Counted from the first letter of the stretch, positions 24,001-39,000 are shown. The stretch: 64,000 nucleotides of DNA from Aristolochia californica (GCA_029961685.1 JARWKL010000010.1:4699769-4763768); one strand, 5' to 3'. The notes: generated by a model not told the origin, from the sequence alone. Made by a program: numbers and translations.

Positions 24001-27000
24001 ACATGACCTAGACCTGGAGGGTCTTGGTTCATGTCTATATTTCTGACCCATTTAGTAAACTGCTCACGCCTTTTTAAGACTAGTTTAGGTCAACCCAAAG
24101 TGGACCCAACCCATTGCCACCCCTCCTAGTACTATTATCCACCTACAGCTCCTCACTGGATTGTGACCCCCTCTATCCCATGTCCTCTTCTCAAATCTTA
24201 TTCAACTCGGAGCATCAATTATGTTAAGGAATAGTCCCACATGGATTAGTGAGTACAAAGATTTTTAGTTTAGTAGCTGGAAAAGAAGTTTCCTAAGTTG
24301 GCTAGTCATTTTTGGATTGGCCTTGGATCCAACTTCACATGGTATCAGAGCGGGTACTCATCTGTGCCTACACCTAAATTATCCACTTGTAGAGCCACAA
24401 AAGAGGCCTACCCCTAAATTATCCACTTGTAGAGCTACAAGAAAAGGCCTACACAACTATCCACTTGTAGAGCCACAAAAGAGGACCTACACCTAAACTA
24501 TTTACTTGTAGAGCCACAAAAGAGGGCATACACCTAAACTATCCACTTGTAGACCCACAAAAGAGGGCATACACCTAAACTATCCACTTGTAGACCCACA
24601 AAAGAGGGCCTGCACCTAAATTATCTACTTGTAGAGTCACAAAAGATGGCCTACACCTAAATTATCCACTTGTAGAGCCATAGAAGAGGGCCTACATGTG
24701 AAGGATAGTGTTAAGGAATAATCCCACATGGATTAGTGAGTACAAAGATCTTTAGTTTATTAGCTAGGAAAGAAGTTTCCTAAGTTGGTTAGTCATTTTG
24801 GGATAGGCCTTGGACCCAACTTTACAAATTACATGAGTATGAAATCCTAAAAACCACTGCACCAAATTAACTGGGCATAAATATTTTCTCCTTTATAGTT
24901 GTGACCAAAAAGAAAAATGTAAGAAACAGATATGGATAATTTTATCATGAACTTTGGATTCTTACCAGCAATTCTTGCAGGCTGCTTATAAAATGGTTGA
25001 TTCTCTCATGCAAGTAGATAGGATCATAATCAGAAGATTGAACGAGGAAGCAGAACCCTAGCACTCGATATGTCATGCGAGTACCACTTTGAACAGTATA
25101 ACCAAGTTGTTCCTTTGTCCTGCGAGAGAAAAATAACAGCTTTATGAGCAGTCCAAGAACCAATGATAGGGACGCTGCGTGAAGAACTTTCAGAAATTTA
25201 AAGAAAACATCTAGTAAAGGTTTGCTGTAATGGGTATTCTGATTTGATTGCACTGATTCTAATTTGGCAGGCTGATCATTAGACAAAAGAACTACAAGTT
25301 ATTGTACAATAGCTGGTGAATACCTAGTTACTTGAAAAAGTAAAAAACATAGTTTGCCAAGTACCTTGTAAAGAAAAAAACAAATGTTTGCCAAGTTTCA
25401 TGAAGAAGCAGAGTATCATATGATGGCTCAAGCCAAGTGCAACACGAAAAGCTCATTAGAAGATTTTGGCATTAAAGTGGATAAGCACATAGGTCCCCAT
25501 TGCAAAAATCTGGCAGCTGCTCGTTTGCATATAATAATATCGGTTGTAAGAGAACCAAACATATTGATATAAACTGTCACTTTGTACATGAAAAAATATA
25601 AGCCAATGATTTCAAATGTAATTATTAGGTGAAGCATATTCATGTCAGAACTTATTAGTATAAGTCTTAAAATAGTGGATTCAGAGATATTATAGTCATT
25701 GTAATAAGTGATCAATTAAGGAAGCAAAAGAGGAAGACAGTACAACTTTTAGTGCCCTAATCTTCTTCATTACTCTTGACGCAAACCTACTCTCTCTTTT
25801 TATTCCTCTCTTTCACTTGATACCTAAATTTCTACTCAATTTATATGATATCAGAACAAGAATATCTCATCTTAGAGTATGATCTTTCCCTTTCCCTTTG
25901 CTTTTTTCCTCTCCTTGGTCTGTCCATATCAGATTTCTTGGTAAAAACTCAACTTTTTGGTTTGCAAGGACTTCCAAGACTCTTTTCCCTACAATTGATG
26001 ATTTAAGTGAGCCATAGACTCTTTCATAAACAAAAAAGTGAGCCATAGACTCATATTGACGCAATAGAGCCTGTTGTTGGGTTCAGTTGATGTTGTGCTT
26101 CTTTACCATAACCATGCTGATTTCTTGAATTACATGAAGTTTGTAGTTTTTTTTTTTTTTTTTGTGTTTATTAAAAAAAATTGTAGTTTTATAATGATGT
26201 GGTCTGTTTGAATACTGTGTTTGTGCACTAAAAGTAGTAGATTTCTGCACCTAGTGACTGGGTGCTTGTTGGTTGGGTTATTACTGATTTGATATTATGT
26301 GTGACTTATAAGTATTAGGAGCCTAGTATATTCGCAATTTGCGCTGATTTATCTACTAGTTAATATCCTGTTCATATGTTCAAGCATGATCTACTGTCTT
26401 TTGGGTTATTGTGCAGCTGAGTGTTTCACTCCTCACATCTGCATATCAAATGTTTGTTGAAAATACTGTGGGGGATGGTCAAACTGAAGAAGTTATCACT
26501 GCAGTTGTTAAGTAGAACCTATCTGAAGATAAAGATAGTAGTGTGCCTCCACTGTTATAATAAATGGTGGGAACCATATGATGTGAGCTTAGATCTTTCT
26601 TGGTGGAAAGAAGTTTCACTAACTTCATGAAGTTCCTCCATTTCCTACGAGGCTTTTTTTTTTTTTTTTTTTTTTGGAATGATTGAGAATTTTTTTTTTT
26701 AATGATGCTGATTTTATTAAGACAAAAGCTCAAAAGAGCAATCTACAAAGGAGGGAAGTCTTCCCAAACAATGAGATTGCTGGGAAGTTCCGAATTTTGC
26801 CAATTTATCAGCCAAAGAGTTGGCTGATCTAGGAATGAAATTCCAATTACAATCAATAGAAGATACAATGTCAGCAATACTATCCGTGATGGACCAGTGA
26901 CGTTAACGGGGTGGGGGAGCTGTCTTTGGAACACCAACTAATAACAGTCTTCGAGTCGCCTTCAATGATTATCTTGCCATGGAGACGATCCCTGAAGATT

Positions 27001-30000
27001 TGGAGGCCGAACAGCAAAGCACTAACTTCAGCAGTATTAGCATCGGCAATGCACATTGGACCAGCATAAGAAAGAATAGGGTCACTATTGTAACCTCTAA
27101 ACACACCGCCTGCTCCAGCCGGCCCAAGACAACCAATAGTACTACCATCAAAATTCAGCTTAATGCAATCGCAAGGGAGAGGATCCCAGAAGACCATACT
27201 CAGAGTTCTACAGGGACCAGACATATGGGTGATCGAACTCCAATTTTCCCGAAGGGAAACACCCGATAGAGTGGCAAATTCCTTCCTTGTATGAAGCCAG
27301 CTTGAGATGAGGCCCACGACATGAGAAGTTGTGTTGTCCGGGGTGCAAGCTTTGGAGTTGAATCCTCGATTGTTCCACTCGAGCAAAATGCACCATGGAA
27401 CATGTGCAAGACAGGCCGAAAGTATCAACTTGCCCCACCGAGGAAGCTGAATCCCTCGAACCATCTCAAAGGTGCCGAAAAGGTCTTGATGTAGACCCAC
27501 TTGGAGCCCAATCTTCTGAAAAATCTTCATCCAGACTTGCCACGAAAATCCAGTGTATGAGAACATGCTGGACTGCCTCATCGCACTCACTACAAAGGGG
27601 ACAAGAAAGATTAGGGGCGGTGAAGCCTCCATAATCGGCCAATGATCAGAGACAACCCAATTGAGAACTTTGCCTATGACATTACTACATAACTGGAGCC
27701 AGTCATTGTTGGCTAAGAAACGGTCAAGCTAGGAGAGGACGGGGGACTGTCTACCATTTGACCAAGTGAAGGTCTTCCCAGATAGGGTAATCCCGTCTAG
27801 GTCCCAACCGCCAATAAAGTTTGCAAATAGCCTCATGGAGGTAGTGATTCTCCAAGAGGGCGGGGATTTCTCGTGGCAGAAGCGGATAACATTGAAATCT
27901 TCCGCAATCATCAGAGGAATGGGCTACCTCTGACAAGTCCTCAAGAGGTCATCCCGGAATGACCCCCCCCCCCCCCCCCCTAGACACCAAATGTTCCCTG
28001 ATCCTTTGTCTCTTAGCTTGATTTCAAGGGAGTAAGTGCCGCAACAACGATCTAGCACCTCAATGTTATTTGTGTCCCACATCATCAGAATGCCACCAGC
28101 CGATCCAATTGCATCCATAGAAATCCATCCAGGCTCCTTAAGGGGCCACAACTCACGGATATATCCAAGAGGTAGAATAGCTATATTTGTCTTGGTAGAG
28201 GCAAGGAGGTCTCGAACTAAGGCGCGGCGCGGCGCCGCAAGGATCCAATTTCACGAACATTTCAAGAGAGAATGATCATTGATCAGTTGTCTTTTTCTTG
28301 GACTTCTCAAACAGTTGTTATCTCCTAGGAGGGGCTCCATGTAGACGGTGCCCATCACCTTGGCAAGTTCCACTATCTGGGCCCAAGTTTCTGGGTCGAA
28401 TTTTTGTTGTTCTGTCTGGAGAGCAGCCACATAATTTTGAGCTCTTTCACCCGGCTCTGAAAAGATGAAGTTCCCTACCTCTGGGTTGTGGGGGTCTCTA
28501 GAAGTAACATTGGGTCCTATCTCGGTTGGCCTCTATTCCGGAACTGGAATGTGGCAAGGGGAGGAGGAGGAGTTTTGGGGTGAGGATTTCTCGGAGGTGA
28601 GGAAGGGGGGAGAGGATGGGGGTGTAGTTATTTCGGGGGATAAGACGTGGATGGCAGCTGTAGGTATCTGGGGTTGTGATAGATTCTATTTGGGATAAAA
28701 TTTGTGATGGCTATGGGGTTCATGAGGAGTCATTGTGATCACTCCTTGTTTATGATAAAGAGGTCTATTGAAATTGTGTACTTTTTGGGTATTGAAGTAG
28801 CGAAAAGTAAAGAAGGCATTGTGATGACATAATATGTATGTCACAGACATGCTTCAAGAGTGTCTTCGAAAAATACAGTTAGATGTTGCACAAAGAATTT
28901 TTAAGGTATTTGAAAGGAACACCAGGAAAATGTCTTTTCTTTAGACCTAACAATCATATGAAGATAGAGGTTTTCTCTTATGCAAATTATGCAGAGTCCA
29001 AACTGGACAGAGAGTCAACCTCTAGGTATTGTGTCTTCCTAGGAGCAAATTTGGTTTGTTGGCGAAGTAAAAAGCAGAATGTTGTAGCCCGGTCTAGTGC
29101 AAAAGTTGAATACAAAGCGATGGCTCACATAGTTAGCGAGTTCATGAGGGTTAGGTCAGTCTCACGAGAGTTGGGTTTCAGCTAGGATGAGTCGATGAGC
29201 AATGTTTGTGATAATCAGGTTGCAATCTTTATTGCAAGTAACCCAGTTTTCCATGAGAGGACTAAACATGAAGAAGTAGATTACCACTTCATTCGAGATG
29301 CGGTGATGAAAAAGGAGGTGGTAAATCCGTTTGTTCAGTCTGGAGATCAGTTGGGAGATGTATTCACCAAAGCACTTGGCAAACAAGAATTTATATCATT
29401 TTGCAACAAGCAGGGACTCCTGGATATATATGTTCTAGCTTGAGGGGGAGTGTTAGAAAATACATACAGGGGTATTTTGGTCATTTTACCCTCCAGGGGC
29501 ATTTTAGTTACTTTACCACTTCAATAGTTAATTTTTATTATGTAATCTTGTTATGCCTGTTAAATTATTTCATTGGTTAAATTCCCATGTACATATGATG
29601 TGTGGTTAGGAAGATATAAAGAAATTAAGGTTTATTAAATGTATAGGGGTATTTTTGTAATTTTTAACTCAAAACACTTATTTAAGGAATCTGGGAATTT
29701 GTGCATAGTTCCCAAGGACGCCATTCAGGCTCTAAAGCTCTTCTTCTCTTTTGTCCTTTTTCTCTCAATTTTCCCTTCACCCAAATCTTGATTTTTATAG
29801 TAACTGAAACTTTTATGTTTGTTTTGGACATTTAATAGCAAGGAACCTCATATTAGTTCTCTAGTACTGTTTTATTATACTGCATGATATTTGAGATGCC
29901 CTGCAGAAAGGTGAAAGAAATGCGAAAAAAAAATTATGGTGAAATGAGAAGTGTGCTCCAAGAGATAAGCAACTATCAACCCTTCAACACCTTTTTTGAA

Positions 30001-33000
30001 GAAGAGAGAAGCATCTAGCACCTCTTCACCTCTGATGCAAAACAATTGAGAAGACAAATGGTAGAGGTTTAGGTAATTACATGCATTATGGCTGCTGCAA
30101 CATTTTTAAATGCGTTGGGGCCAGAATTTGAAGACATACATGCATAGATGCTAGCAAGCACGGAGGAACCCTCCTTGGATGATGTATCTGGTAGGGTGGC
30201 AGAACATGCACTAGTCCCTTAAACAGTACACTTGTAAAACTAATGATGTATCTGCTTCTAACACTAGTGATACTCAACCCTTCTAGGATCAAGGGGGACA
30301 AGGGCCATGGATTAGAACCAGTAAGAGGTGAGGCAAAAGAAGAGATCAGGAAAGACCTCATCACTGGATACACTATGGACACAATAATTATTTCTCTGAC
30401 AAGTGTTGGGATAAGCTTGGGAGCCCAGCATGGGCTAACCAAGCTGCCAGGGAGGTGGCAGCTCTTATTCTTTTGAGAATAAACTCAAAATAATAACTGT
30501 ATCAGAAGAAGATTATCAGAAATTATTATAGAAAACTGTGCAGGTATTGCTTCAGTCTACTAGCTGCAAGCTTCATCGTTTTTCGCTTCTATGGCTACTT
30601 TGACACACCCAGGTATTTTTACTCTTTTTGCCTCATCTTCTGGCACTTAGGTTATAGATTTGGGAGCCTCTCATCGTATGACAGGAAATTCTCATTAATT
30701 CTCTTCCTAAAATAAGCCTTCCAGTAATAGATCTGTTAAATAGGTGGATAGTTGTGAATCTAGAGCGTCTAGGACATGGGATCCTCAAGCCACAGTTCTA
30801 CTTTGTTTTTTTTTCTTTTTTTTCTTTTCCATTAGCTTATTATCTATTTCTCACTTGGCAAAACATATAAACTACTTGGTAACCTTTTTCTCCTTCTATA
30901 CGCGTCTCTCAGGATTTCTGACCTAAGAAGGTGTTTAGTAGGGGCAAGGTAACATCAAGGACGAACTGTTTATTGAAAGAGTGTGGTTGATCAAAATCTT
31001 AATACACTATAGACATTTGTCTCCCTACCAATGGCATCTCCAACTAGGCCATCTGTCACCACAAAAGCTACTACAGTTACTGCATTTGTTGGCATCTGCA
31101 TCCTTGCTTACTATGAAGCTTGTGAGTTGGGCAAACACCACAAGGCTGTTTCTGTTGCTAGAGTAAATAAAGAAGTTCGTTTCCATTTAGTGTCATCCAT
31201 TGAGGTATTTGGGGTCCATGTCAAGTTCCTAATCAATCTAGTCAATAAGTATTTTTTGTCTTTTATTGATGATTTTAGTGAGGACACTTTGATCTATTTA
31301 CTATCTTTTATTGATGATTTTAGTCAAGACATTTTTCATTTATTAACTTAAAGAAATACCCAAAGTCATCAATGTATCCAAATTTTTTATAATGAAATAA
31401 AAGTGTAATTTGATCCTCAAATCCATGTTCTGTGTACTAAAAATGCTTTGGGAAATATGAGTAACAAATTTTATGTGTTTTGCTCCTCTCATGGCAAGCG
31501 TCACCAGAATTTGAGTGTCTTCCATACAGCTATCAAAGTTGTCTTCCATGAACAAACCAAACAAATTGAAATCGAGTAACTTTTTAAGAGACAAGGTGTA
31601 GAAGAAGGTTATTTCAACCCAGCATGTTTGTTTACAGAATCAGATAGAAGATACATTTAGAAAAGCATTTGTATTAGGCACAGTTGTCAACAGTTGCAGC
31701 AAGCTGGGGATATATGAACCAGCTGGAGGAGGCCGCATGAGAACAAGGATTAGTCACTTTGCCATGGATCTAGTTATCAAATTATTTTATTACCCTTGTT
31801 TGATTAAAAAGTTATTTTTGTAGTTCTGATGTAAATTTATAACAGAGTTTGAAGAACTGGAACTCATCAGAAAGACAGCCTCATCTCCAGCCTTGATTTT
31901 CTTTGTTGTTTTCTCTCTTTTCCATCTTTCTCTCAGGCTTTTTCCCTTTTTCACGTTGCAAACTTCAAACTCTTCTTTCTTCTTCTCTCTCTTGCTCTCT
32001 AACAAAACAATCAATACAAGACTAAGAAAATAACCAGGCAGAGAGTGACAATAAGTCTTACTGGTTATTTCTGTGCATTCACTCAAAATACTGCTTTAAA
32101 CGGTTATTTAGTCCTCAAATATTTTTAAAAAGAATTAGAAGAGACGTTGTCAACCCCTAATTCTATTGCCATAAAAACTGACACGCTTCTTCTCTTCCTG
32201 TTTCCTTTCTCTTTTTTTCCTTCTTTTCCTCTCCCTATTTTTATTTTAATGTGAATTAATCTACCATGATCTTTAAGATAAATACTAGGAAACAAATGGA
32301 AATACCTTAGTTGATTAAAATATGGCTCTTCAATTATCTCATCGAACAGATCAGCTATGGCTCTCAATCTGGTTGCTTCCAATCCAACATCTGGCTCAAT
32401 TTGAAAATAAAGCTACAAAATAGATAATCACAAAGGGAAAACAAATAAATCAGATTGTTTGAGATTAAGAAGAATACAGGAGATTTAGATCTGAAGCATT
32501 ATTATGCCCTTCATGTCAGGTCATGATGTCTCCAACTGGAAACTAAGTTTAAAGAGTTTGAAGCAGTATTGTGTTTTTTTTTTTTTTTTGGAGTTAAGTG
32601 AGAAAGAGAGTGTCGTATCGTGCGTCGAGAGCTAAAAGGTGCTAACGTGCGCCTAAGAATGTCGCGACAAGAGAGAAGAGAGAGACCAGATCGGAGGGAG
32701 ATTCAACGGGAGTCGAGGACCAGCAGCCTGACGTGACGACGGCAGACGAGTCCTCGAGACAAATCGACGAGCAGTCCAGCTGCTCATCGAACCAGATCTG
32801 ATCGTGGTTTTTCGGGGAGAAAAGCTAAAAGATACTCGTTGTTCCCAATCGAGACCCCCACCTCCGACGGCAATCCAAGGGGAGAACTTTCCCCCTCTCA
32901 TTCCCCTCGACGGCAACGAAGACCTACAACTTCCGCAGGTGACACCCGATGGCCTCCAAATGCTGTTCGACACTCTCAATATCACTTCTCTGGTGATTCC

Positions 33001-36000
33001 GAGAGCAACAGCAGTGAGGAAAGCTTGAACAGTGGTCATGCTACCTATGACGACAGCGACGCCACCAGCTGGACCACTGTTCACCGCCGGAGCCGGAGAA
33101 GACGACCCTGAGAACCAGCTTTTCACTTCGTTTTTGGTCCTACAGCAATCACAATCACTCAGGTGACCCTCCGGAGTGCTGAAAACGTCCGTATTACAGT
33201 AAAAACATGGGAACACCATGCCTTCATCATTGTTCCTTTGTCGGGCGGTGCTTCTTTCCTCACTACCTTCTCGGCAGCAACTGTTGAAGATATGAGGACA
33301 ACGCCCAGAACCAGAGAGCTCTGGTAAGGATCCTGGTGATATTATTTTTGTACGATCCGCCATGGGAACCGCTTTGAATGCAAAATTTCGCAGCACAAAG
33401 ACACCACAACCATGGCCCAAGTCGCTATCCCAAAAAGAACCAACTCCGGCTTCGGCTGGAATCAGCTCACCCGCGCCATCCGCCACTTTCTTCCACCCCC
33501 ATCACCGTCCAGTACCAACCTTCCCCGACCAAACTACCCCCCTTTGCCCCTTTTGCTCCCCAACCCGACAATCCAGAAAACTAATCCCACTTGCCCCTCC
33601 TAACCCAGCAGACCCCCTAGCCCAAAAATCAATTCCGATTCCTACTCCCCTCGTTTCATACCCAGCTCCACAAAGCTCAAACCCTTCCCACTTGGAACAA
33701 AACCATAACACCATTTCAATCCTTCCAAACCTGATTTGCCATGGTTTTGACTGCCTCCTCTGTGCTGCCTTGGTCTCCTCCAGCACGCCACCGGCTGAGG
33801 GCCAGCTCATATCAGGCTGGTTCCAATGCCACATGTGCCTGAACTACAGCCCCCTGGCATCATATCTCTGCCCAGACAAGTGGATAGTCACCTTCCGCTC
33901 AATTGATGACCGTTGGATGGCAACTCGGCTTGCAGTCTCTACCCCCATTGCTTCAGTCCGTGACTGGGGCCCCTCCTTGCATCACCGTAGCCTCGTTCAG
34001 AGGATTCAGATTACGGGCCTTCCGCTTGAACTCTGGGAGAGCAGTGTATTTAGTCTCATTGCCAGCCGCTTTGGTACTTTGATCAGACTAGACAGTAGCA
34101 CAGCTGAATGCCGATGACTTGACTGAGCCAGGCTCTTCATCAGCCCCAACCGCGTTCACTCTGGGACGACCTTCCTATGTCTTGAAGTTGATCAACCACA
34201 CCTCTAGCTTGGTATCACATTTGGAGAACTTGTGGGAGATAGTTTATCTCACTGGCAAGAACAACCCTGTACCTGGTCATCAAGCACCCCCACCCCCCTG
34301 GCACCACCGTGCCCCCGTACAACCTTCTGCCCCTATGTCTCAGACTACCTACCTCACCTTTCCCATCAGAACCTGATCCCCCACAAAGATCCCCCCACCA
34401 CACTGACACCCCTACCCCTACCTGGTATAGCATTGATACCAGGACCCCCCGCCCTCCCTCTGACACTTGGCCATCTCTTTTCTCGCCTTGTGGCCCCCTA
34501 GTTGGGACGGTTGCCAGCATCTCACACACCTACAGCAACTCGATTCCCCCACTCCCGCTCCCACATAGCCATACCCATAGCCCCCTTTTGCAACAAGAAC
34601 CCCTCCGAAATACTCCCCCCTAGACCCTATCTACCACCATTGCCCCTCCTATCGCTCGTATGGACCTCACCGATGAGTCAGGCCCCTCCTAGACCCACCT
34701 CCCCTCTCCTTTCCGGCAGCCAGACAACCTGTTACTAGATCACCCCTTCATCTAGCGACCTACCAGCGTCATCGTCGCACTTCTGGCCAAGCCCCCCTCC
34801 CGGGGAGCCCAGTGGTCCTCCCTGCCAATCAGGGGAAGTGATTCATGGAGACCTATGCTTTCCACCGCCGGATGACAGAAACTAGCAACTCCAATTGGCT
34901 TTGCAGAATGAGCGCCACCAGTTTGATGATGAAACTTGGCGTCGTATCTCCAAGTTGGCTCGAAGAATGGGAGTGGTTTAGAATGATAACATTTCGGGTG
35001 GTAAGACCACATCATGAGTTTGTAGAAGTCAAGAAATGATTATTCTTTCTTGGAATGTTCATGGGCTTGGATCATCAAGAATGCGTACTACCATTCGTAA
35101 TCTTCTTTCTAGAAGTAACCCATCTATTGTAATCCTCCAAGAATCTAAATATCAAAATCCTTCCAATTCCATTATGCATAACCTCTGGGGTTGTAATAAT
35201 TTGGAATGGCTTACCATCAATGCTACTGGGTTTTCTGGTGGCCTCTTTCTCCTCTGGAACTCCTCTACAGTTGAAGTCTTAGATCACGTGACTGGCTCTT
35301 TCTCTATTGGAGTTAAGTTGGGTGACAGATGCACTGGTTTCACTTGGGGGTTTGCCGGTATTTATGGCCCTACCTGATACCGGGATCGTCGCTCTTTTTG
35401 GGATGAGATTTCTGGCCTTCTACCTCTTTGGCCCATTCCTTGGCTCCTTGCCGAGGATTTCAATGCAACCTTTGTAATGAGAAGTCTCCCCCTACCTCCC
35501 GAACTACCTCAACCATGAGGCAATTTGCTGACTTTATCAGCAATTTTGAGTTGGAAGAAATCAACCTCTCTGGCAAGACGTTTTCTTGGTTCCTTGCCAC
35601 TGGTGACTAGCTCAAACTTTACACCAACACCAGTGGGTCGGTTTTGAGTCGTGCTAGCTCCGACCACTAGCCTATTCAGATTGATACCAAACTTGATAAA
35701 TGGAGGCCTGCCCTTTCAGGTTTGATAATTCTTGGTTGTTGGATATGCACTTCGCCGACAACATCGCTTGATGGTGGGAAACCTTTGGGGACCCTAACTA
35801 TGATGGCTGGTCTCTCCCCCACAAGTTGAAGCGCCTCAAAGTAAAGCTCAAATCATGGTCCTCGGAGCGTCGCCTTGCTGCCTCCTCTCAGAAATCCTCT
35901 CTCTAGTCTCAAATTGCTACTCTTGATATGGTTGAGGAACAAAGGTGTGTCTTACTCATGCTGAGTTTTCTAACCGCATGTCTCTTCAATGCAATTTTCA

Positions 36001-39000
36001 ATCTATTCTACACTTCGAAAGGTTTCAATGGAAGCAAAAAGCCCGCTTCAAGTGGTTGGCCGAGGAGGATGCTAACACAAAGTTCTTCCATGTCATCGCT
36101 TCGACCCGTAGGAGGACTAACCGGGTCACCTCCTTGTCTATTGACAACGAGGTTACCTTGGATAGGACCTCCATTACTGATGATTTTCTCAATTTGTTTG
36201 CAGATCTTTACAGAGAAGAGCACCACCACCGGCCTAGGCTCTCCAACCTTCACTTCTCCGCAATTTCCCCAATTCTGGCGAGTTTCATTGAGCTTTCTTT
36301 CTCTGACTTGGAGGTTGAGGATGCTATACTAGGACTCCCCCAGGATAAGGCCCCGGGGCCTGACGGATTCAACGGGTAATTCTACAAGGCTTGCTGGCCC
36401 ATGGTCCGAAGCTTATTTGATCGTGGAATCACCTTTAAGAGCGTGGGTGCTTCTCTTATTACTTTGGTCCCCCAAGAAAACTAGTGTGGAGCGCCCTTAG
36501 GATTATCAGCCGATCAGCCTCATTTCGAGTCCCTACAAGATCATCGCCGCATCCTGGCTCCTCGTCTCAAGGTTGTTCTACCTACTATCTTCCACCTGGG
36601 CCAAACTGCTTTTATCTAAGGCCGTGATATACTTGACTCAGCTATGGCCACACATGAAATTGTGGATCATTTTGCCAAAATGGGCTGGCCACGGTTTGTC
36701 CTTAAGTTGGACCTCGAGAAGGCTTTCGACCGAGTTAGTTGGTCCCTCCTGGACGACATTGTGCAGCGTATAGACTTCGGGGACAAATGGAGATTTTGGA
36801 TCCACAGTTCTATCTCTTCAACCTCTTACTCCTTGCACCTCAATGGCACGGTCTGTGGCTTCTTCCAAGACACTCAAGGCATCCGTTACGGAGACCCCCT
36901 CTCCCCACTCCTCTTCAACATCACTGTTGAGTACTTATCCTCTATGTTCTACTCTGCCCGCAACATTGGTTGGTTAGAGGCCGTCTTCGAATAAAGTTGA
37001 TTTGACATCCCCTGCTTCAGTTCGTGGATGACACCATTTGCTTCGGCATCGGCACACTTGACCAGGTCCGCAACATTAAGGCCCTTCTCGGCCTTTTTGA
37101 GAATCACTTCTAGTGAGAAAGTTAATTGGGGAAAGTCAACCATCATGGGATATCACATTGATCCCCTCTTGCTTCAAATTATGGTAGAGACTCTAGGATG
37201 TCCCGTTGTGATTGCTCCCCCATACTACCTGGGTCTTCCTCTTATTGACAGTAGACACCAGATGGATCTCTGGGCTCCTGTGATTGAGCAGCTTGAGCGA
37301 TGCCTCTCCTCTTCGAAGGGTAGGATGCTCTCCAAGGCTAGTAAATTGATCCTCTTAAAATCATGCCTCGCAGGTACTCCTAACTACTTCCTCTCTTTCC
37401 TGGCTTGCCCCGCCTCTATTAGCCGGCGCATTGACATGATCAAGAGATGTTTTCTGTGGCGTGGCCCTGAAAATGAGTTTCACTATCACTTTGTCAGTTG
37501 GGATGAAGTGTGTAAGCCAAAATCTTTGGATAGGCTCGAGATCAGGCACACCAAGGAAATGGGACATGCTCTATTGCTCAAGTGGTTTTGGAAGCTCAAC
37601 TCTTCCTCGAGGGCTTCGTGGAAGTGATTGGTTGCCTTCAAGCTTTGGTGTCTTGGTGATAGATGGATCACTGGCGGCAACTGTCGTCATCTCTCCCCCA
37701 TCAGGAAAACCATGTTTCATTTGTTCTCCTCTTTTTGCATTGTCATTCGGTTCTTTGTTGGAGATGGCTCCAATCTGCGTTTCTGGACAGATTGGTGGTC
37801 AGGTGATGGCTCTCTTGCCTCGTCTTACCCACCACTGCTTCAGCTAACCACTAGCCGCAACTTATTTGTCTCTGACGCTTGGCGGAATGGCTCATGGAAT
37901 CTCAGCCTTAGACGCAGTCTTACTAATGAGGAAGTCATTTCTGTTTGTGGCTTGAATTATAGTCTCGGTAGTGTTATGGTTTGCCCTCAGACGACTGATC
38001 GGATGATTTGGCGCTCTTACGACAGCAGGCGATTCTCGGTCTCCTCAGCCTACCGTCACCTTATGGGAAGGACCTGGCCTCCTGCCCCACATCAAGCTGC
38101 TCATGCATGGCACCTCTCGGCCCCGCCCAAGGTGAAGTTTTTCTTGTGGAGTGCCTGCCACAACAAGTTCCTTACTACAGACAACCTTATTAGGTGTGGC
38201 AACACAACTCCTGATCCTCTCTGCCCCTTCTGCGGGATGGTGGCTGAAACTGTTGTAAAGTTAGGTCCAAGACCCATCCTAAAATGACTAGCCAACTTAG
38301 GAAACCACTTTCCCAACTAATAAATTCAAGATTTTTGTACTCACTAATCCATGTAGGACTTTTCCTTAACACTCCCCCTCACGTGTAGGCCCTCTTTCGT
38401 GACTCTATAAGTGGATAATTTTAGGTGTAGGCCCTCTTTTGTGGCTCTACAAGTGGATAATTTAAAGTGTAGGCCCTCTTTTATGGCTCTACAAGTGGAT
38501 AGTTTAGGTGTAGGCCCTCTTTTGTGGCTCTACAAGTGGATAATTTAGGTGTAGACCCACATATGAGTACCTGCTCTGATACCATGTGAAGTTGGGTCCA
38601 AGGCCCATCCTAAAATGACTAACCAACTTAGGAAGCCTCTTTCCCAACTAATAAACTCAAGATCTTTGTACTCACTAATCAATGTGGGACTTTTCCTTAA
38701 CAATTGTGAATCACCCCCTCCACCATTGTGACTTCGCCAGGAAGGTCTAGACCTACATGATTGACAACATGGGACTCAGCTTCTACATCCCACTTGACCT
38801 GAGCACCATGTGTCGTTTTTCTTCTGGAACCCGCCTGGGCAAGCTTCTGTTGACTACTTGCATTGCTTTCGTTCCTTAGTGTCTCTGGAAGGAAAGGAAT
38901 TCCATACAGTTTAACTGTACTTTGCCTGCCTCTCTTGTGCCCCGGTCCGCACCAATTGGAAGATTATCGCTCAGATGTCGGTCCCTACTGCCCCTCGCCG

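Noticed and set aside
32653..33486. 277-codon minus-strand frame
   Set aside because: Lies opposite LINE ORF1 and its 5' UTR, GC-rich shadow with arginine/serine composition and no recognised domain.
33502..33834. 110-codon minus-strand frame
   Set aside because: Shadow of the proline-rich part of LINE ORF1.
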